64,000 bases of DNA, from NCBI GenBank assembly GCA_963575745.1, contig CAUYUJ010020171.1, forward strand, positions 223,501 through 287,500, written 5' to 3'. The first letter of the stretch is position 1; every line of letters begins with the position of its first letter. The notes beneath the pieces were generated by a model, which ran no database searches, had not been told where the DNA came from, and saw nothing but the letters and a program-made list of their open reading frames with translations. The translations under genes were made by a program, and so were the position numbers. This DNA comes from Prorocentrum cordatum (taxonomy: Eukaryota > Sar > Dinophyceae > Prorocentrales > Prorocentraceae). Below, one piece after another: positions 10,876 to 20,697 of the stretch.

Positions 10876-10980
10876 CTCCTCCTCCTCCTCCTCCTCCTCG
10901 TACTCCTCCTCCTCCTCCTCCTCCTCCTCCTCCTCCTCTCCCTCCTATTTCTTCCTGTCCTTCTCCTTTCCTCCTTCCCC
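10876..10980. repeat. (TCC)n microsatellite
   Basis: Near-perfect CTC/TCC triplets over about 65 bp, fading into a C/T-rich stretch. The next 400 bp are CT-rich without a recognised gene. Confidence 0.9.
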
Positions 10981-11380
10981 TACTCCTTTCCGGATCCGGG
11001 GCCTCGGGTCTGGGTGGACAGACGATTGTTTGTTGTCTTTTGGTCCTTTACCTTTTTTGTCGATTCAGTGGCCGTGACATCCTTCCGCCGTCTCCTCCAT
11101 CCTCGTCCTCTTTCCCTTTCATCCGTCATCCATCCTTCTCGTCCCCCCTCCCCCTCCCTCCTCCCTGTTCCACTTTCCGCCTCCCTGTTGTTTATGTCGT
11201 GTCGCCTTGCGGTCTGCTGTTTCCTTCGTCCTCCTCCCCTCGCCCTGCGCTGTCGCCGCGGCGGCGACGGCGGACGGCGAGGGAGAACACGCGTCGCCGC
11301 ACCGTGGAGGGCGGGGAAAATGCTCAGAGGTCCGCGCTTACACTCCCCCCATCGATGAAGAAAAAAAGGGCGTGAACAGA

Positions 11381-11510
11381 AACTCTCGGAGTTCCGCGCG
11401 GATTTCCTGGATCGGCGCTGGGCACTTTTAGCGGCGCCTCGAGTGCCGACCCTGGCGCGCTCTGCGCGCCAGGGAGGCGGGCCCAGTGCAGATCCGAGAA
11501 CTTTGCGCGG
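11381..11510. mobile_element. MITE family E, copy 1 (diverged)
   Basis: Begins AACTCTCGGAGTTCCGCG and continues GCGGATTTCCTGGATCGGCG, the left arm shared with copies at 30745, 38944 and 60278. The right end is only loosely similar, so its limit is approximate. Confidence 0.5.
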
Positions 11511-11736
11511 AGCCCCGACCAGCTGCCCTGTGGGGCAATTTCCGTCCCAGGCTCCTTCCTGAGCCCCGGGCGGGGCCCGACGCCGAGGCCACACCGCCGA
11601 CGGAAGCAGTCAGCTCCTCTCCGCTCCTGCCGCCGCGCCCTCCCTCTCCACCTCCCCGCCCTTCATCCCACCCCGCTTCCTCCATCTTCGCCGCCTTCCC
11701 CCCCGCCTCCGTCATCCCCCTTCCCCCTCCCTCCCC

Positions 11737-11956
11737 CCTGCTCCTCCTCCTCCTCCTCCTCCTCCTCCTCCTCCTCCTCCTCCTCCTCGTCCTCCTCCTT
11801 CTCCTCCTCCTCCTCCTCCTCCTCCTCCTCCTCGCGCGCACTCTTCTCGATGTGGTCGTGCCATCTTCTCCTCCTCCTCCTCCTCCTCCTCCGCATCATC
11901 ATCCCCCTCTTCCTCTTTTTTGTCCTCTTCCTCTTCCTCCTCCTCCTCCTCCTCCA
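11737..11956. repeat. (TCC)n microsatellite, two blocks
   Basis: Triplets occupy about 11737-11835 and 11867-11955, with a short non-repeat island between. The second block lies just before an exon candidate and would form the pyrimidine tract of its 3' splice site. Confidence 0.9.
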
Positions 11957-11976
11957 TGCTCCCCCTCTCGGGCCAG

Positions 11977-12090
11977 GCCGGCGTGAGGTCCCGGGTGCTC
12001 TTCGAGGCGCTGTCGCGGCGCCTGTGCGAGCGGCACAAGGACGCTGCCCCGCCGCCCCGCAGTGCTTTGCGCCGCACTGTGGAGGCCTCA
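11977..12090 (+). CDS. Candidate exon: helical segment after (TCC)n
   Basis: After a (TCC)n tract and CTCTCGGGCCAG, the frame opens with AGVRSRVLFEALSRRLCERH and continues KDAAPPPRSALRRTVEA. The peptide is amphipathic with Leu/Arg spacing of an alpha helix and unlike repeat-coded low-complexity sequence. The acceptor AG is at 11975-11976. No clear donor was fixed; the frame stays open into a MITE at 12124. It is the first of a + strand series of similar pieces. Function unknown; a helical-repeat protein is inferred from the series as a whole. Confidence 0.4.
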
Positions 12091-12123
12091 ATCGCTCGTG
12101 GCTGTGGGTCAGGGTTGCACTTA

Positions 12124-12306
12124 TGTCGGGCGTGCCCCCCTATAGGGGCATTCTCGACGGAAGATAAAACATACCTCCAAAAATACCCCCGAAAGGCCAA
12201 AAAAGATTGAAAAAATAGTCCCCAGACTATGTTTGGACTATTTTTGATTATGTTTTGTTTTTTCATTTTTCGTCGAAAATCCCCCTGTAGGGGGACACGC
12301 CCGACA
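12124..12306. mobile_element. MITE family A, copy 1 (TA-flanked)
   Basis: Terminal inverted repeats of about 40 bp start TGTCGGGCGTGCCCCCC and end with its complement. Each tip holds a small hairpin of the type CCCCCTRTAGGGGG. Both ends are flanked by TA (12122-12123 and 12307-12308), the target duplication of Tc1/mariner-type elements. The AT-rich core holds no frame. Size 183 bp. Confidence 0.85.
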
Positions 12307-12439
12307 TAAGTTTACATCCACATCCATGGCTCTTGGGTCTCTTGTGGAAGGGGTGCAGAACATCAGGGGCAACGCTTGGGGCGGATAGGATCGTCTTAGT
12401 GGGAACGCGCGGTCCCCATTCGCTCACTCATCGCCGATA

Positions 12440-12612
12440 GGGGGCCCGATCGGAGGGAGGTGGGAGGAAGGAGGAGGGAGGGAGGAGGGTGGAGAAGGGA
12501 GGAAGGAGTATGGAGTTCGAGGAGGAGGAGGACGACGAGGTAGGAGGAGTAAGTAGTATTGGGAGGAGGAGGAGGAGGCGAAGGAAAAGGAGAACGAGGA
12601 GGACGACGAGGA
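12440..12612. repeat. (GGA)n-like purine tract
   Basis: Imperfect GGA/GGAGGAC triplets; on the minus strand it is a TCC tract. The 130 bp before it hold no recognised feature. Confidence 0.8.
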
Positions 12613-12644
12613 GCCCGTCAAACCGCAACCCCCCCCCCCGCGAG

Positions 12645-12733
12645 GAACTCGGCGCGTTGGATTGCTCGCGAGCCGCCTGGGGCCTACTGCGCGGCTCCCC
12701 CGCGCTGGCGGAGAAGGCCGCTGCTGGCATCGT
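12645..12733 (+). CDS. Candidate short exon after a poly-C tract
   Basis: A run of eleven or more C and GCGAG precede the frame ELGALDCSRAAWGLLRG then SPALAEKAAAG. Composition suits a helical peptide. It runs into a (GTC)n tract, so the 3' limit is uncertain. Could also be chance open frame in GC-rich DNA. Confidence 0.3.
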
Positions 12734-13040
12734 CGCCGTCGCTGTCGTCGCTGCCCCGCTCCGTCTTCTTGGTAGTCGTGGTCGTCGCCGTCGTCTGGAT
12801 CTGGGTCGTTGCGGTGGTCGTAGAAGTCGTCGTCGTCGTCGCCGTCGTCGTAGTCTGGGGCGTTGCCGCTGTAGTCGTCATCGTGGTCGTGGTGGTGGCG
12901 GTCGTCGTCGCTGCCGATCGCAGCCGACGATCGCTGATTGCTGCTCGCCGTCGCCCGCGCGCCTTCCCGCGGAGAGGTGTCGGGGAAGTCCGTCGTGGAG
13001 CCTTGTGTACGGGCTCGTCGTCGTCGTCGTAGTCCTCCTC
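12734..13040. repeat. Imperfect (GTC)n tract
   Basis: GTC/GTCGTCGCC triplets with interruptions, at 12734-12915 and again near 13015-13032. Confidence 0.8.
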
Positions 13041-13734
13041 TTTCCCTTCCTCTTCCGGGACCCAGGCCTCTGACGTCGTCGTTGTCCTCAGCTTCGTTTT
13101 GCCCCGCTTCTTTCCTTCATCTGGAGCTTGTTCGGAGACTCGTGGAGGACTCTCTAGAGGGCCTTCTTGGTGCCTCGGGGGGGGGGGGTCGGGACGTTCG
13201 GGGACCGTCGGGTCTCGAGGCTTTCTTGGTCTACCGAAGTCTCCCGAGGAGGCTCGTTTGAACCATCTTGGGGAGTCTGGGCGCGTCTTGGGGCCATAGA
13301 TTGGAGCACTCTTCGGGCGGTTCCGGGTGTTCTTGGGGGGGGGGTACCGAAACATTTTGGGCCCATGCTGGTCCGCTTCTCGGGGCATGGTCCGAGCGGA
13401 TGGGCTTCGTGGGCGAAGAAACGTATACGTGTCCGTGGCCGCGCGTGCCGGGCCTCTGAGCGCGATCCCCCGCGGATGCGCGGCGCTTTTTTGCTGATGC
13501 CCCGGTGCGACTGCGTTTCCGCGGGATCGCGCCCTGGAATCGAGACCGCGATGTCGCTGATGCGGATATGCTCGCCGCCTGTAAGCGGGGGAGGAGGAGG
13601 AAGAGGACAAATGTCAACCCAAGTTTTACCAACGACTTTGCAATCAACCCTGCCTCCAATCTCCCTCCTCGCAGGCTCCTACAAGGATTCATTTTCACTG
13701 AAGGAAGTGCCCCGTTGGAAAACAAGCGTTTAAA
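13041..13734. other. No gene recognised
   Basis: Contains several G-runs (13179-13189, 13335-13344) and CTTGG-rich sequence resembling the arrays further on, then mixed sequence. Overlapping frames on both strands lack recognisable domains. Confidence 0.4.
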
Positions 13735-14250
13735 AATCTCGATCTGTGCCAGAACACCATTAGTGGCGGGATTTCAACGCCGCGAGTCACCGTTACTGTT
13801 GCGTCTTGACCATCCTGAACCGTGCCAGAACATTATTTCTCGAACTTCAACACCACAATTCAACTGAATTGTGCCAACACAGTTTCTGGGACGGTAACTT
13901 TGAGAATCAGTGAAACTGCTGTGTACTCTTAAAACGAATGTGAGCAGTTTTCAGGCGAGAGTCACATTTGAAAAGGACTTAGCCTCCATCCTTGAAACCC
14001 TTGCACATTTTCATGACGCATGTGCGCGGCGCTAAGGCGAGAACCACAATTTGAAAAGGAGCAGCCCTCCATCACTGAAATTCTTTCAATGCATTATGGC
14101 GAGTGTTCGCGGCGCTACGGCGAGAGCCACATTTTGAAAACGACCTGCCTTGAATCCGTGAAACTTACGCATCCAAATGAAACGCGCATGTGTGCGGCGC
14201 TAAGGCGAGAGCCGCATTTTGAAAACCAGCCGTCCTCCATGTTTGAAACT
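13735..14250. repeat. Tandem repeats of about 75 and 85 bp
   Basis: Left part: three units each beginning near GTGCCAGAACAYNATT (about 13747, 13822, 13873). Right part: four units with GGCGCTAAGGCGAGAGCC then CATTTTGAAAA, phased near 13945, 14027, 14113 and 14198 (period about 85). Non-coding by appearance. Confidence 0.7.
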
Positions 14251-14354
14251 GCTGCATCTTGTCAGCTTCAGGATCATAGCCGGTGAAACGCCTGGCCCGC
14301 CCCTTCGACTGGCCTCGGGGTGCGACAGGAAGGAGCCATTCGTGAGGAAACGAA

Positions 14355-14580
14355 ATGGAGGAGGAGGTTGAGGAGAAGAAGAAGGACGGGGAGGTTGAGG
14401 AGGAGGAGGAGGAGGAGGATGAAGAGGAGCAGGAGGAGGTTGAAGCGGAGGAGGAGGAGGTTAAAGCGCAGGAAGAGGGAGGGAGGAGGGAGGAGGAGGA
14501 GGAGGAGGAGGAGGAGGAGGAGGAGGAGGAGGAGGAGGAAGAGGAGGAGGAGGAGGAGGAAGAGGGGCGGAGGAGGAGGA
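14355..14580. repeat. (GGA)n microsatellite
   Basis: GGA/GAGGAG triplets with GTT interruptions for about 225 bp, ending just before an exon candidate. Confidence 0.9.
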
Positions 14581-14607
14581 TACGCACGTGTTCGCCTCTC
14601 GTGTCAG

Positions 14608-14792
14608 GCGGTGCTCCACGGCCCGGTGCGCGACCGCGTGCTGCAGCTGGGCCTGCCCGCCTTCGGCGGCGAGGAGCTCGCGCTGCTGCTGGGGGCGCTG
14701 GCCCGGGCGCCGCCGGGCGCGGCCGGCGTGGAGGCCGCCCGCGCGCCGCTCTGCCTGCCGCTCTGCCGCCCGCAGCTCGGTCCGCAGCATGG
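14608..14792 (+). CDS. Candidate exon: helical repeat segment, both splice sites visible
   Basis: CTCTCGTGTCAG precedes the frame AVLHGPVRDRVLQLGLPAFG, followed by GEELALLLGALARAPPGA and a Cys/Pro-rich end. A donor-like GTCAGT follows at 14793. The exon would be 185 bp. The pattern EELALLLGALARAPP resembles one unit of OPR/RAP/FAST-type helical repeat proteins, which act on organelle RNA; that link is pattern memory, not a search. Its end phase does not fit the next candidate directly, so an exon between them would be needed if they share a gene. Confidence 0.5.
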
Positions 14793-15004
14793 GTCAGTCG
14801 GAAGCCGGGCAAGGGCTGCTAAGTTAAGTCAGCCGCAATCACGATATCCATGCAGCGCGCACACTCCGAGCGCGCGAGTGCCGTCAGGACGGTGAGCTCC
14901 GCGCGCCAGAGTGCCAAGTCGCTGAGCCTCGCGCGACGGACTTGAGCCGAGATGGCCAAGGACTCCTCCTCCTCCCTCCCCCCTCACTCCCCCCCCTAGC
15001 TTGA
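14793..15004. other. Intron-like sequence
   Basis: No feature apart from mixed GC-rich sequence leading into MITE A2. Confidence 0.3.
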
Positions 15005-15189
15005 TGTCGGGCGTGTCCCCCTACGGGGATTTTCGACGAAAAATTAAAAATACCCCCAAGATACCCCAAAGAGGCAACAAACATATTCAGAAAATAGTCC
15101 CCAAACTATTTTGGGACTATTTTTGTGACTATGTTGGGGTATTTTTTTTGTTTCGTCGAAAATCCCCCTGTAGGGGGACACGCCCGACT
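15005..15189. mobile_element. MITE family A, copy 2
   Basis: 185 bp with the TGTCGGGCGTGTCCCC end and its complement, AT-rich core, same tip hairpins as copy 1. Right flank is TA (15190-15191); left flank is GA, probably a mutated TA. Confidence 0.85.
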
Positions 15190-15388
15190 TAATGCTAAAC
15201 CCGTGGCTGCTAGAATCGACCTCCGGGAGGTTGTCTTCGTCCTTCCGAAGAAGCCCGTTGATTGTTTTGCGTGCCGCGCCTCATTCCGGGAGGAGGGCCG
15301 TTTTAGCAGCCACGGTTTTAGCAGCCTTCGCCTTGCTTTCGAGTCAGGGTGTCAGGGGCAACGATAGGGGGGAATAGGCATAAGGTTA

Positions 15389-15541
15389 CGTCGGGCGTGT
15401 CCCTCTACAGGAGTAACAGTCAAAAGTAGTCAAAAATTAGTCTGGGGACGAATTTGCGACCATTTTTGGGAGTGTCTATAATATTGTTGGACTATGTTTT
15501 ATTTTTCGTTCAAAATTCGCCAATAGGGGACGTGCCCGACC
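15389..15541. mobile_element. MITE family A, copy 3
   Basis: 153 bp, ends CGTCGGGCGTGTCCC and GGGGACGTGCCCGACC, TA on both sides (15387-15388, 15542-15543). The 200 bp between copies 2 and 3 hold no recognised feature. Confidence 0.8.
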
Positions 15542-15550
15542 TAAGCAGAA

Positions 15551-15700
15551 GGGGGGATGCATCGACACCCAATCGCCCATTGATCGCCGATGGGGGCCCG
15601 ACAGCCCCACACCGCCCAGGAACGTTGGGATTGGCTATCGGGGCCTTCTCGCCGATCTATCGGCGATGTATCGCCGATGTCGTGTCGATGTTTCCCCCCC
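15551..15700. mobile_element. MITE family J, copy 1
   Basis: GGGGGGATGCATCGACACC on the left and the near-complement GTCGATGTTTCCCCCC on the right, with ATCGCCGATG motifs repeated inside. A second copy is at 42774. TA follows the right end. Confidence 0.65.
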
Positions 15701-16079
15701 TATGCCGGCCACTCCAAGAGTGTCGTTTCCCGTCATACCGGCATCGATCGGATGTGTGCATTTTTTCTCTGCAAGGACCATCGAGGAGCATTTTGGATAA
15801 TCTTGCGAACAACAAGGAGTCACGCACGAAGCCGACAAATGCTCCGGAAATGGGCGTCCGAGCGATGGCAAGTAAAAAACACGACCACATCCCTCATCCC
15901 CTCCCTCTCCCAGGAAAGCGGAGAGGAAGAGGCGGCGATAGGATGGAGGAGGACTGGAGGTGGTGCTGGTGTATATTGAGAGGGCCTTGCGGCTGGCGCC
16001 GCCGACCCTGAAGGGAGACGACGACGACAACGGCGGCAGCGACGACGACGACGCTCACGTGAGCCATAGCCATAGTCCT
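15701..16079. other. No gene recognised
   Basis: Mixed sequence with a GAC-rich patch near 16020-16050. Confidence 0.3.
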
Positions 16080-16660
16080 CAGGGATGCTTCTTGGGGTCT
16101 CTTCAGACGGCTCTCGTGGGCTTCTGGGGAGGAATTTTGGAGCCTCTTGGAGGCCATTTGGAAGCCTCTTGGGGGCCTCTTCGGGCCTCCTGGGGACCTC
16201 TTGTGGGCCTCTCGGGGCCTCTTGGGAACCTCTTGGGGCCTCCTGGGAGCCTCTCGGAGCTGAGGGCTCGAAGTGTCCGTTCGGGTCCCCCGTCTGGGCA
16301 CGCTCTTGAAGTAGCCGTCTTGGGGGCCTCGTGGGCCGTCTTGGAGACGTTTTGGGGCCTCTCGGGCTGTTTTGCGGTCCTCTTGGAGGCCTCCTGGGCC
16401 GTCTTGGGCCAACATGCGGGGTCTATTGCGCCGTTTTGGATCGGCGGGAAGTGGAAAAGGCGAGAACGCCCGAATCTCTACAAAAACCAGCTGAACATCC
16501 ATGAATTTGGCCTCTTGGGGCCCACTCGGGAGTGCTCTTGGAGGCTTCTTGGGGCGTCCTGGGGGCTTCCTGGGCAGTCTGGAGGGCGTGAAGGCGTTTT
16601 GGACCGACCATTTGGCAAATGGGGGCCCTCTTGGACCGTCTCAGGGGCCTCTTGGGGCAT
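16080..16660. repeat. CTTGGGGCCTC minisatellite
   Basis: Diverged 10-12-bp units near GGCCTCTTGGG, dense at 16085-16420 and 16510-16660, with a unique island (about 16425-16500). The same unit is found in the composite repeats at 39.4, 61.8 and 62.9 kb. Confidence 0.75.
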
Positions 16661-16666
16661 TCTTGT

Positions 16667-16820
16667 CAGGAGGGGGAAAACACACAGACACAATTAATCG
16701 TCGACCCCAAGGAAAATAGGTGAAACTATAGAAAGTGGGGGGGAACGCAGAAAATATGGAACAACATTGGGAATCCTGGGATTGGCGTGTATTTATTCAT
16801 GTGGCCCCTTGAGCTTGGCC
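16667..16820 (+). repeat. Dispersed repeat family B, copy 1
   Basis: Starts CAGGAGGGGGAAAACACAC, runs through AGACACAAT, GGAAAATA and GGGGAATCCT-like blocks to GTGTATTTATTCATG and GGCCCCTTGAG. Five copies occur in the window (this one, 18797, 19872, 33099, and inverted at 26273). No clear frame and only weak end complementarity. SINE- or MITE-like, unclassified. Confidence 0.75.
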
Positions 16821-17154
16821 TGTCTTGGTATTTTCTGAGGCCCCAGGCCCCCCAGGGGGGGATGTGTATCTGACCTGGAACCCCAACCCTGCCCCGCCCC
16901 TTCCCTGGAGGGGGAGGGATCAGAGGGAAGGGACTTCCCTTCGACTCGATGACGACACTGCTCGATTTTTCTCTCGCTGGCAAGCCCGAGGAGGAGGGTG
17001 CAGGGGAAGGGGACGACGGAGACGACTGACGGAAACGACGACTCGAACAGAGAAGCCTCTCACACAAGCAGACAGGGTCGGCGGATCATTAGGACATGCG
17101 CCCAAATCTTCGACGATCTGATTTCTTCTGAGGGCCGCTCGTCGTCATCGTCGG
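16821..17154. other. No gene recognised
   Basis: GC-rich with CCCC runs and a GACGACGG-rich patch; nothing assignable. Confidence 0.3.
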
Positions 17155-17163
17155 CGCCCGTCG

Positions 17164-17201
<38 letters not shown>

Positions 17202-17218
17202 GGTCGTGATCGTCGTCG

Positions 17219-17285
<67 letters not shown>

Positions 17286-17289
17286 GCGC

Positions 17290-17321
<32 letters not shown>

Positions 17322-17326
17322 CGGCG
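17155..17326. repeat. (GTC)n microsatellite
   Basis: Almost pure GTC triplets with three short interruptions over 170 bp. Confidence 0.92.
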
Positions 17327-17440
17327 CCGGGCGCCCGGGACCTGTGGAGCCGCGCACTGAACAACTCGTATCGTCGGACGCCTGGGTCGCCGTCGCCGCT
17401 GGCCGTCGGCGCCCACTGGCGGCGACGGCGGCGGCGTGTT
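17327..17440 (+). other. Possible exon remnant after (GTC)n
   Basis: The frame ARDLWSRALNNSYRRTPG follows the GTC tract and a CCGG-rich stretch. It looks coding but no acceptor AG is close by, so I do not call an exon. Confidence 0.2.
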
Positions 17441-17444
17441 CGCC

Positions 17445-17578
17445 CTCGAGGGCGAACTCGCCCAGGGTCCGGGGGCAGGCCCCAGCGGCCCCAGCGGTCC
17501 CAACGGTCCCACCGGCCAGCGGCCCCAACAGTCCCACCGGCCAGCGGTCCCAGCGGTCCCACCACAGCGTCGATTCCC
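17445..17578. repeat. Short GC-rich tandem repeat
   Basis: Units near GGCCAGCGGTCCCACC and GGCCCCAGCGG repeat about eight times. Confidence 0.7.
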
Positions 17579-17613
17579 CCCCTCTCCTCTTTCCAGCGAG
17601 AGGGAGGGGGGTA

Positions 17614-17794
17614 CTCCAGATCTCGTAATAAAAGGGAGGGGGTCTGGACCCTCCAAGACAAGCCATTTCAGACCCCCCCCCGGTGGGAGAACCCTCCAAA
17701 ACATCGTCCCCAGACCCCCCCAGGCCCTCCAAGATAGCCTGGAAGAGACCCCCCCCGAAATGAGACCCCCTCCCTTCTATTACGAAATCTGGAG
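17614..17794. mobile_element. MITE family F, copy 1 (TA-flanked)
   Basis: Ends CTCCAGATCTCGTAATA and its near-complement TATTACGAAATCTGGAG, then AGGGAGGGGGTCT against AGACCCCCTCCC. TA lies on both sides (17612-17613, 17795-17796). 181 bp. Partner copy at 42181. Confidence 0.85.
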
Positions 17795-17879
17795 TAGGGA
17801 GGAGGTGGTGGTGGTGTATATTCTTGGGTCCCCTGCCAGCGGTGACCGCGGGCGAGGGCTGCCGCCGCCGCGCCCCGCC

Positions 17880-18040
17880 GCCCCGCCGAGTGCGCGGCTG
17901 CACGTGGCGGGGGGGCGGCGCCACCGCGGGGGCCGCCGCGGCCCGCGCCGCGGCCCGCGCCGCGGCGCCCGTCGTCGCTCCGCCGCCGTCTGCCTGCCTG
18001 CGGCGGGCGCTCCCGTGCCCGGGCATCTGGGCCTCTAGAT
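17880..18040. other. Alanine-rich open stretch, strand unclear
   Basis: GC above the local average. Both strands stay open with Ala/Arg-rich peptides (plus: PPPSACLRRALPCPGIW). Possibly an exon like its neighbours, but neither strand wins. Confidence 0.2.
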
Positions 18041-18068
18041 CCAGGAGCGAAAGCAGGACGTACACGTA

Positions 18069-18256
18069 CGGTAGGTTTGCGTCGTGTCGACCAGCGGCGA
18101 CCCCAGCGTGGGATTGCAAGGTTGAACGCCGCCGGCGACCCAGAATCGATCGATGTTGAACGATCGGACGTTGCGGCAGCGGCCGATCGTTCAAGGTTGA
18201 ACGATCCCTGCGGTGTCAAACACCAACGCTGGGGTCGGCACGACGCGGACCTGCCG
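18069..18256. mobile_element. MITE family H, copy 1 (TA-flanked)
   Basis: Long inverted arms: CGGTAGGTTTGCGTCGTG on the left, complement of CACGACGCGGACCTGCCG on the right, continuing with CCCCAGCGT against ACGCTGGGG. The core repeats GATCG-type palindromes. TA on both sides. 188 bp. Confidence 0.85.
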
Positions 18257-18428
18257 TACACGACTCCACGCTGCTTTCGAGATTTCGCATTGCGCGAATA
18301 CTCGTATCACGCGGCCGGTCTCACTGCGCGAGTGTTCGTATCATGCGGGTCAAGGGGCCGTGTTCATGACATGTACATAGCTGGGCGCGTACGTCCTTTG
18401 TGGGCTCCCTATAGATGGTGTCGGAGTA

Positions 18429-18597
18429 GATGGGGTCGGAGGATCGCGCCGCATCGCCGATGCATCAACGATGCGGCTCGATGTGGGGCACAATTTTCCC
18501 CACGCCGACGTCGCCGATTCATCGCCAGTGCATCGCGGATGCATCGCCGATGCATCGCCGATGTATCGGCGATGCGGCGCGATCTTCCGACCCCATC
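18429..18597. mobile_element. MITE family I (TA-flanked)
   Basis: Arms GATGGGGTCGGAGGATCGCG and its complement, then GCATCGCCGATGCATC repeats. TA at 18427-18428 and 18598-18599. A shortened relative of the core is near 43496-43611. Confidence 0.82.
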
Positions 18598-18633
18598 TAC
18601 TTCAACCCCATCTAGGAGGCCTCTAGTGCATCA

Positions 18634-18778
18634 GGTCGGGCCTGTTCCCCTTACGGGCGCATCCTGGGCGATAAGTTTGACATCGTCAAAAAACGCCCCC
18701 AAGAGTAGACCTGCAATCTTCCCCAGACTGTTTTGAAATATTTTTGGATACTCCTCTTGTAGAGGGACAGGCCCGACT
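18634..18778. mobile_element. MITE family A, copy 4
   Basis: 145 bp; GGTCGGGCCTGTTCCCC and its near-complement at the ends. Flanks are CA and TG, as if one strand of each TA had mutated. Confidence 0.72.
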
Positions 18779-18796
18779 TGTTCCGTGCACGAGAAT

Positions 18797-18966
18797 CAGG
18801 AGGGGAAAAAACACACACAGACACAATGAATCGCCCACTCCCAGGAAAATGAGGGAAACTATGGGCAGTGGGGGGGACGACAAAACCCCAGCAAAAATGT
18901 GGGAACAGATGGGGAATCCTTGCATTCGTGTGTATTTACCTGTGTGTCCCAGGGCCCCTTCAGAGG
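18797..18966 (+). repeat. Dispersed repeat family B, copy 2
   Basis: Same block order as copy 1: CAGGAGGGGAAAAAACACAC to GTGTGTATTTACCTGTGTG and GGCCCCTTCAGAG. Confidence 0.8.
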
Positions 18967-19400
18967 GAGCCGGAAGTCCGGGCTCCGCGGAGGCCGCCGA
19001 GCGGGCGCGGGGCCCGCCCCGAAGGGCCCCCCTGGAGAGGGGCACGCCCGCCGGGGGCACCTCGGCCCAGCGAGCGCTTGAGCCCGGCGAGCCCGCGGGC
19101 TCGCCGCGGCCAGCGCCCCGCCCCTGGGGCCGCTCCCGGGTGGCGCCGCCGCCGGCGCCGCGGGGGTCTCTCGGGGGCGGCAAAGAGGGGGTCCCTATCC
19201 TGGGTAGGCGAAGGCCAGACTGTCAGATTGGATTGGGCCCCACGGGCCAACCTGGCCTGGCCAGACTGGATGATTTGGGCTGTTCGCCAGGCTGGATTCG
19301 CGTTGGCTCCCTCGCCAGATGGCCCCCGTTTGCCGGATGGGGCCTGCCAGATTGGCGCCAGATTGGCTTCGACTACCCAGTTTTACTAAAGGGAGTTCTG
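18967..19400. other. GC-rich stretch then GCCAGATTGG repeats
   Basis: 18967-19190 is very GC-rich with no reliable frame. 19205-19380 holds about ten loose copies of GCCAGAYTGG. No gene recognised. Confidence 0.45.
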
Positions 19401-19411
19401 TCCATCCCCGA

Positions 19412-19451
19412 GCTATCGAGGAGGAGGAGGAGGAGGAGGAGGAGGAGGAGG
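19412..19451. repeat. (GGA)n microsatellite
   Basis: Thirteen GGA triplets. The following 240 bp hold nothing recognised. Confidence 0.9.
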
Positions 19452-19687
19452 GGCGCTCCTTCGATCTCTGGTGGGCTCCACCTGCACGGGCTATCGGCTA
19501 GACGCCAGAGTGACCCTTCGCCGGAGCGACCTCTGGGTGCGGGCACAGATGGGTCCCCAGGTGGCCGAGGACGGAGCAGGAGCAGCGGCCTGCGCGCCCA
19601 GGTCTGGTCCCCCCCCGCGGCCTCCCAAAAAGCCGCGCACCCAAGGTCACTCCTACCCAGGGTCACTCTTGCGTGTGGCCGACTCTA

Positions 19688-19858
19688 GGGGGGGGGGGGT
19701 CATGGCGGGGGCCATGACATTTCCCCAGATGTCATGGCGCCTCTTCTTATTTCATTGCGTCCCTGGCCCCCCCCCCTGGGCCGCGCACGTGCCGCCGGCC
19801 ATGATTTGCACCCCCCCCCTCTTGGACACCCCCCTCTTGGCCGCCCCCGAGTCTCCCT
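19688..19858 (+). repeat. Dispersed repeat family C, copy 1
   Basis: TCATGGCGGGGGCCATGACA (imperfect palindrome), then CCAGATGTCATGGCGCC, TTCTTATTTCATTGCGTCCC, GGGCCGCGCACGTGCCGCC and CTCTTGGCCGC. Copies at 29414 and 47441. Unclassified. Confidence 0.8.
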
Positions 19859-19871
19859 GGAGCCTTGAGAC

Positions 19872-20033
19872 TCAGGAGGGGAAAAAACACAGACGCAAAG
19901 AATCGTCGACTCCCAGGAAGCGACGGGAAAGTATGAACAAGGGGGGGAAGACAAAACTCCAGGAAATGTGGAAAATATAAGGAATTATAGGATTTGTGTG
20001 TATTTGTTTGCGTGTCCCAGAGCCCCTTGAGAG
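19872..20033 (+). repeat. Dispersed repeat family B, copy 3
   Basis: CAGGAGGGGAAAAAACACAG through GTGTATTTGTTTGCGTG to AGCCCCTTGAG. The next 45 bp (GACGGGGGTCACTG) match sequence before family C copy 2 at 29348. Confidence 0.75.
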
Positions 20034-20159
20034 ACGGGGGTCACTGTAGAAGGGGGTCAGCCAGAGCGCCAGATCTTGCAAGGTCCTGCAGGGCCAGGGA
20101 TGCACTGACCCAGGTGTTGTTTGAGCGTGCGTCGGCGGCGCGCGAGGGGGGGAAGTCAA

Positions 20160-20335
20160 AAAGAGAAGGCCTTCTCAGAAAGCGGCGGGACTTCTCAGGA
20201 GCCCTCGCGCCTTCTGAGCAGCTGTTTGTGGTGTTTTCGGGGGGGGGCTCAGGAAACTTCTCAGAAGGCCAGAGGACTCTCAGAAGGCCAGATGACTCCT
20301 GAGCCTTCTGAGAAGGCCTTCTCCTTGTCACTTCA
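20160..20335. repeat. Cluster of CTTCTCAGAAGGC palindromes
   Basis: At least seven copies of CCTTCTGAGAAGG-type palindromes or half-sites in 175 bp, able to form several alternative hairpins. A related GTTTCTCGAAAGG motif is near 34900. Confidence 0.75.
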
Positions 20336-20472
20336 GAACCCTCGCTCGGCGCCGAGCGCGCGCCGGAGCTTGGGCAGGGGAGGGCCTCTTCTCCACCAGG
20401 CATGCCCACAGCCCCGCAGGAGCACAAGGACGCTCGCCCTCGGGCCGGGGCGTCATGCCGCTCGCCCCGCAG

Positions 20473-20572
20473 TGAGCGCGGGCGCGAGGGCGGCGCAGAT
20501 CACCAAATGGGGGGGCGCGGCCGGCGGGGCCGCGCTTGCATGCGCCCGACGGGGGCGGAGGAGCGATGCAGA
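20473..20572 (+). CDS. Candidate exon: Ala/Gly helical segment
   Basis: Acceptor-like CGCTCGCCCCGCAG, then two bases and the frame SAGARAAQITKWGGAAGGAA LACARRG. The peptide includes a plausible helix with Trp. It runs straight into a (GGA)n tract, so the donor must lie before or within that. Weak by itself; supported by neighbours of the same strand and style. Confidence 0.3.
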
Positions 20573-20697
20573 GGCAGAGGAGGAGGAGGAGGAGGAGGAG
20601 GAGGAGGAGGAGGAGGAGGAACTCTCGAGGAGGAGGAGGAGGAGGAGGAGGAGGAGGAGGAGGAGGAGGAGGAGGAGGAGGAGGAGGAGGAGGAGAA
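20573..20697. repeat. (GGA)n microsatellite
   Basis: Over 115 bp of GGA triplets with one ACTCTCGAGG break. Confidence 0.93.

Noticed and set aside
14165-14812. 215-codon minus frame with poly-Ser
   Set aside because: Mostly the complement of a (GGA)n tract; the + reading of 14608-14792 is better and has splice sites.
18744-19688. 314-codon + frame
   Set aside because: Runs through repeat family B and GC-rich DNA with no domain and no consistent codon sense.
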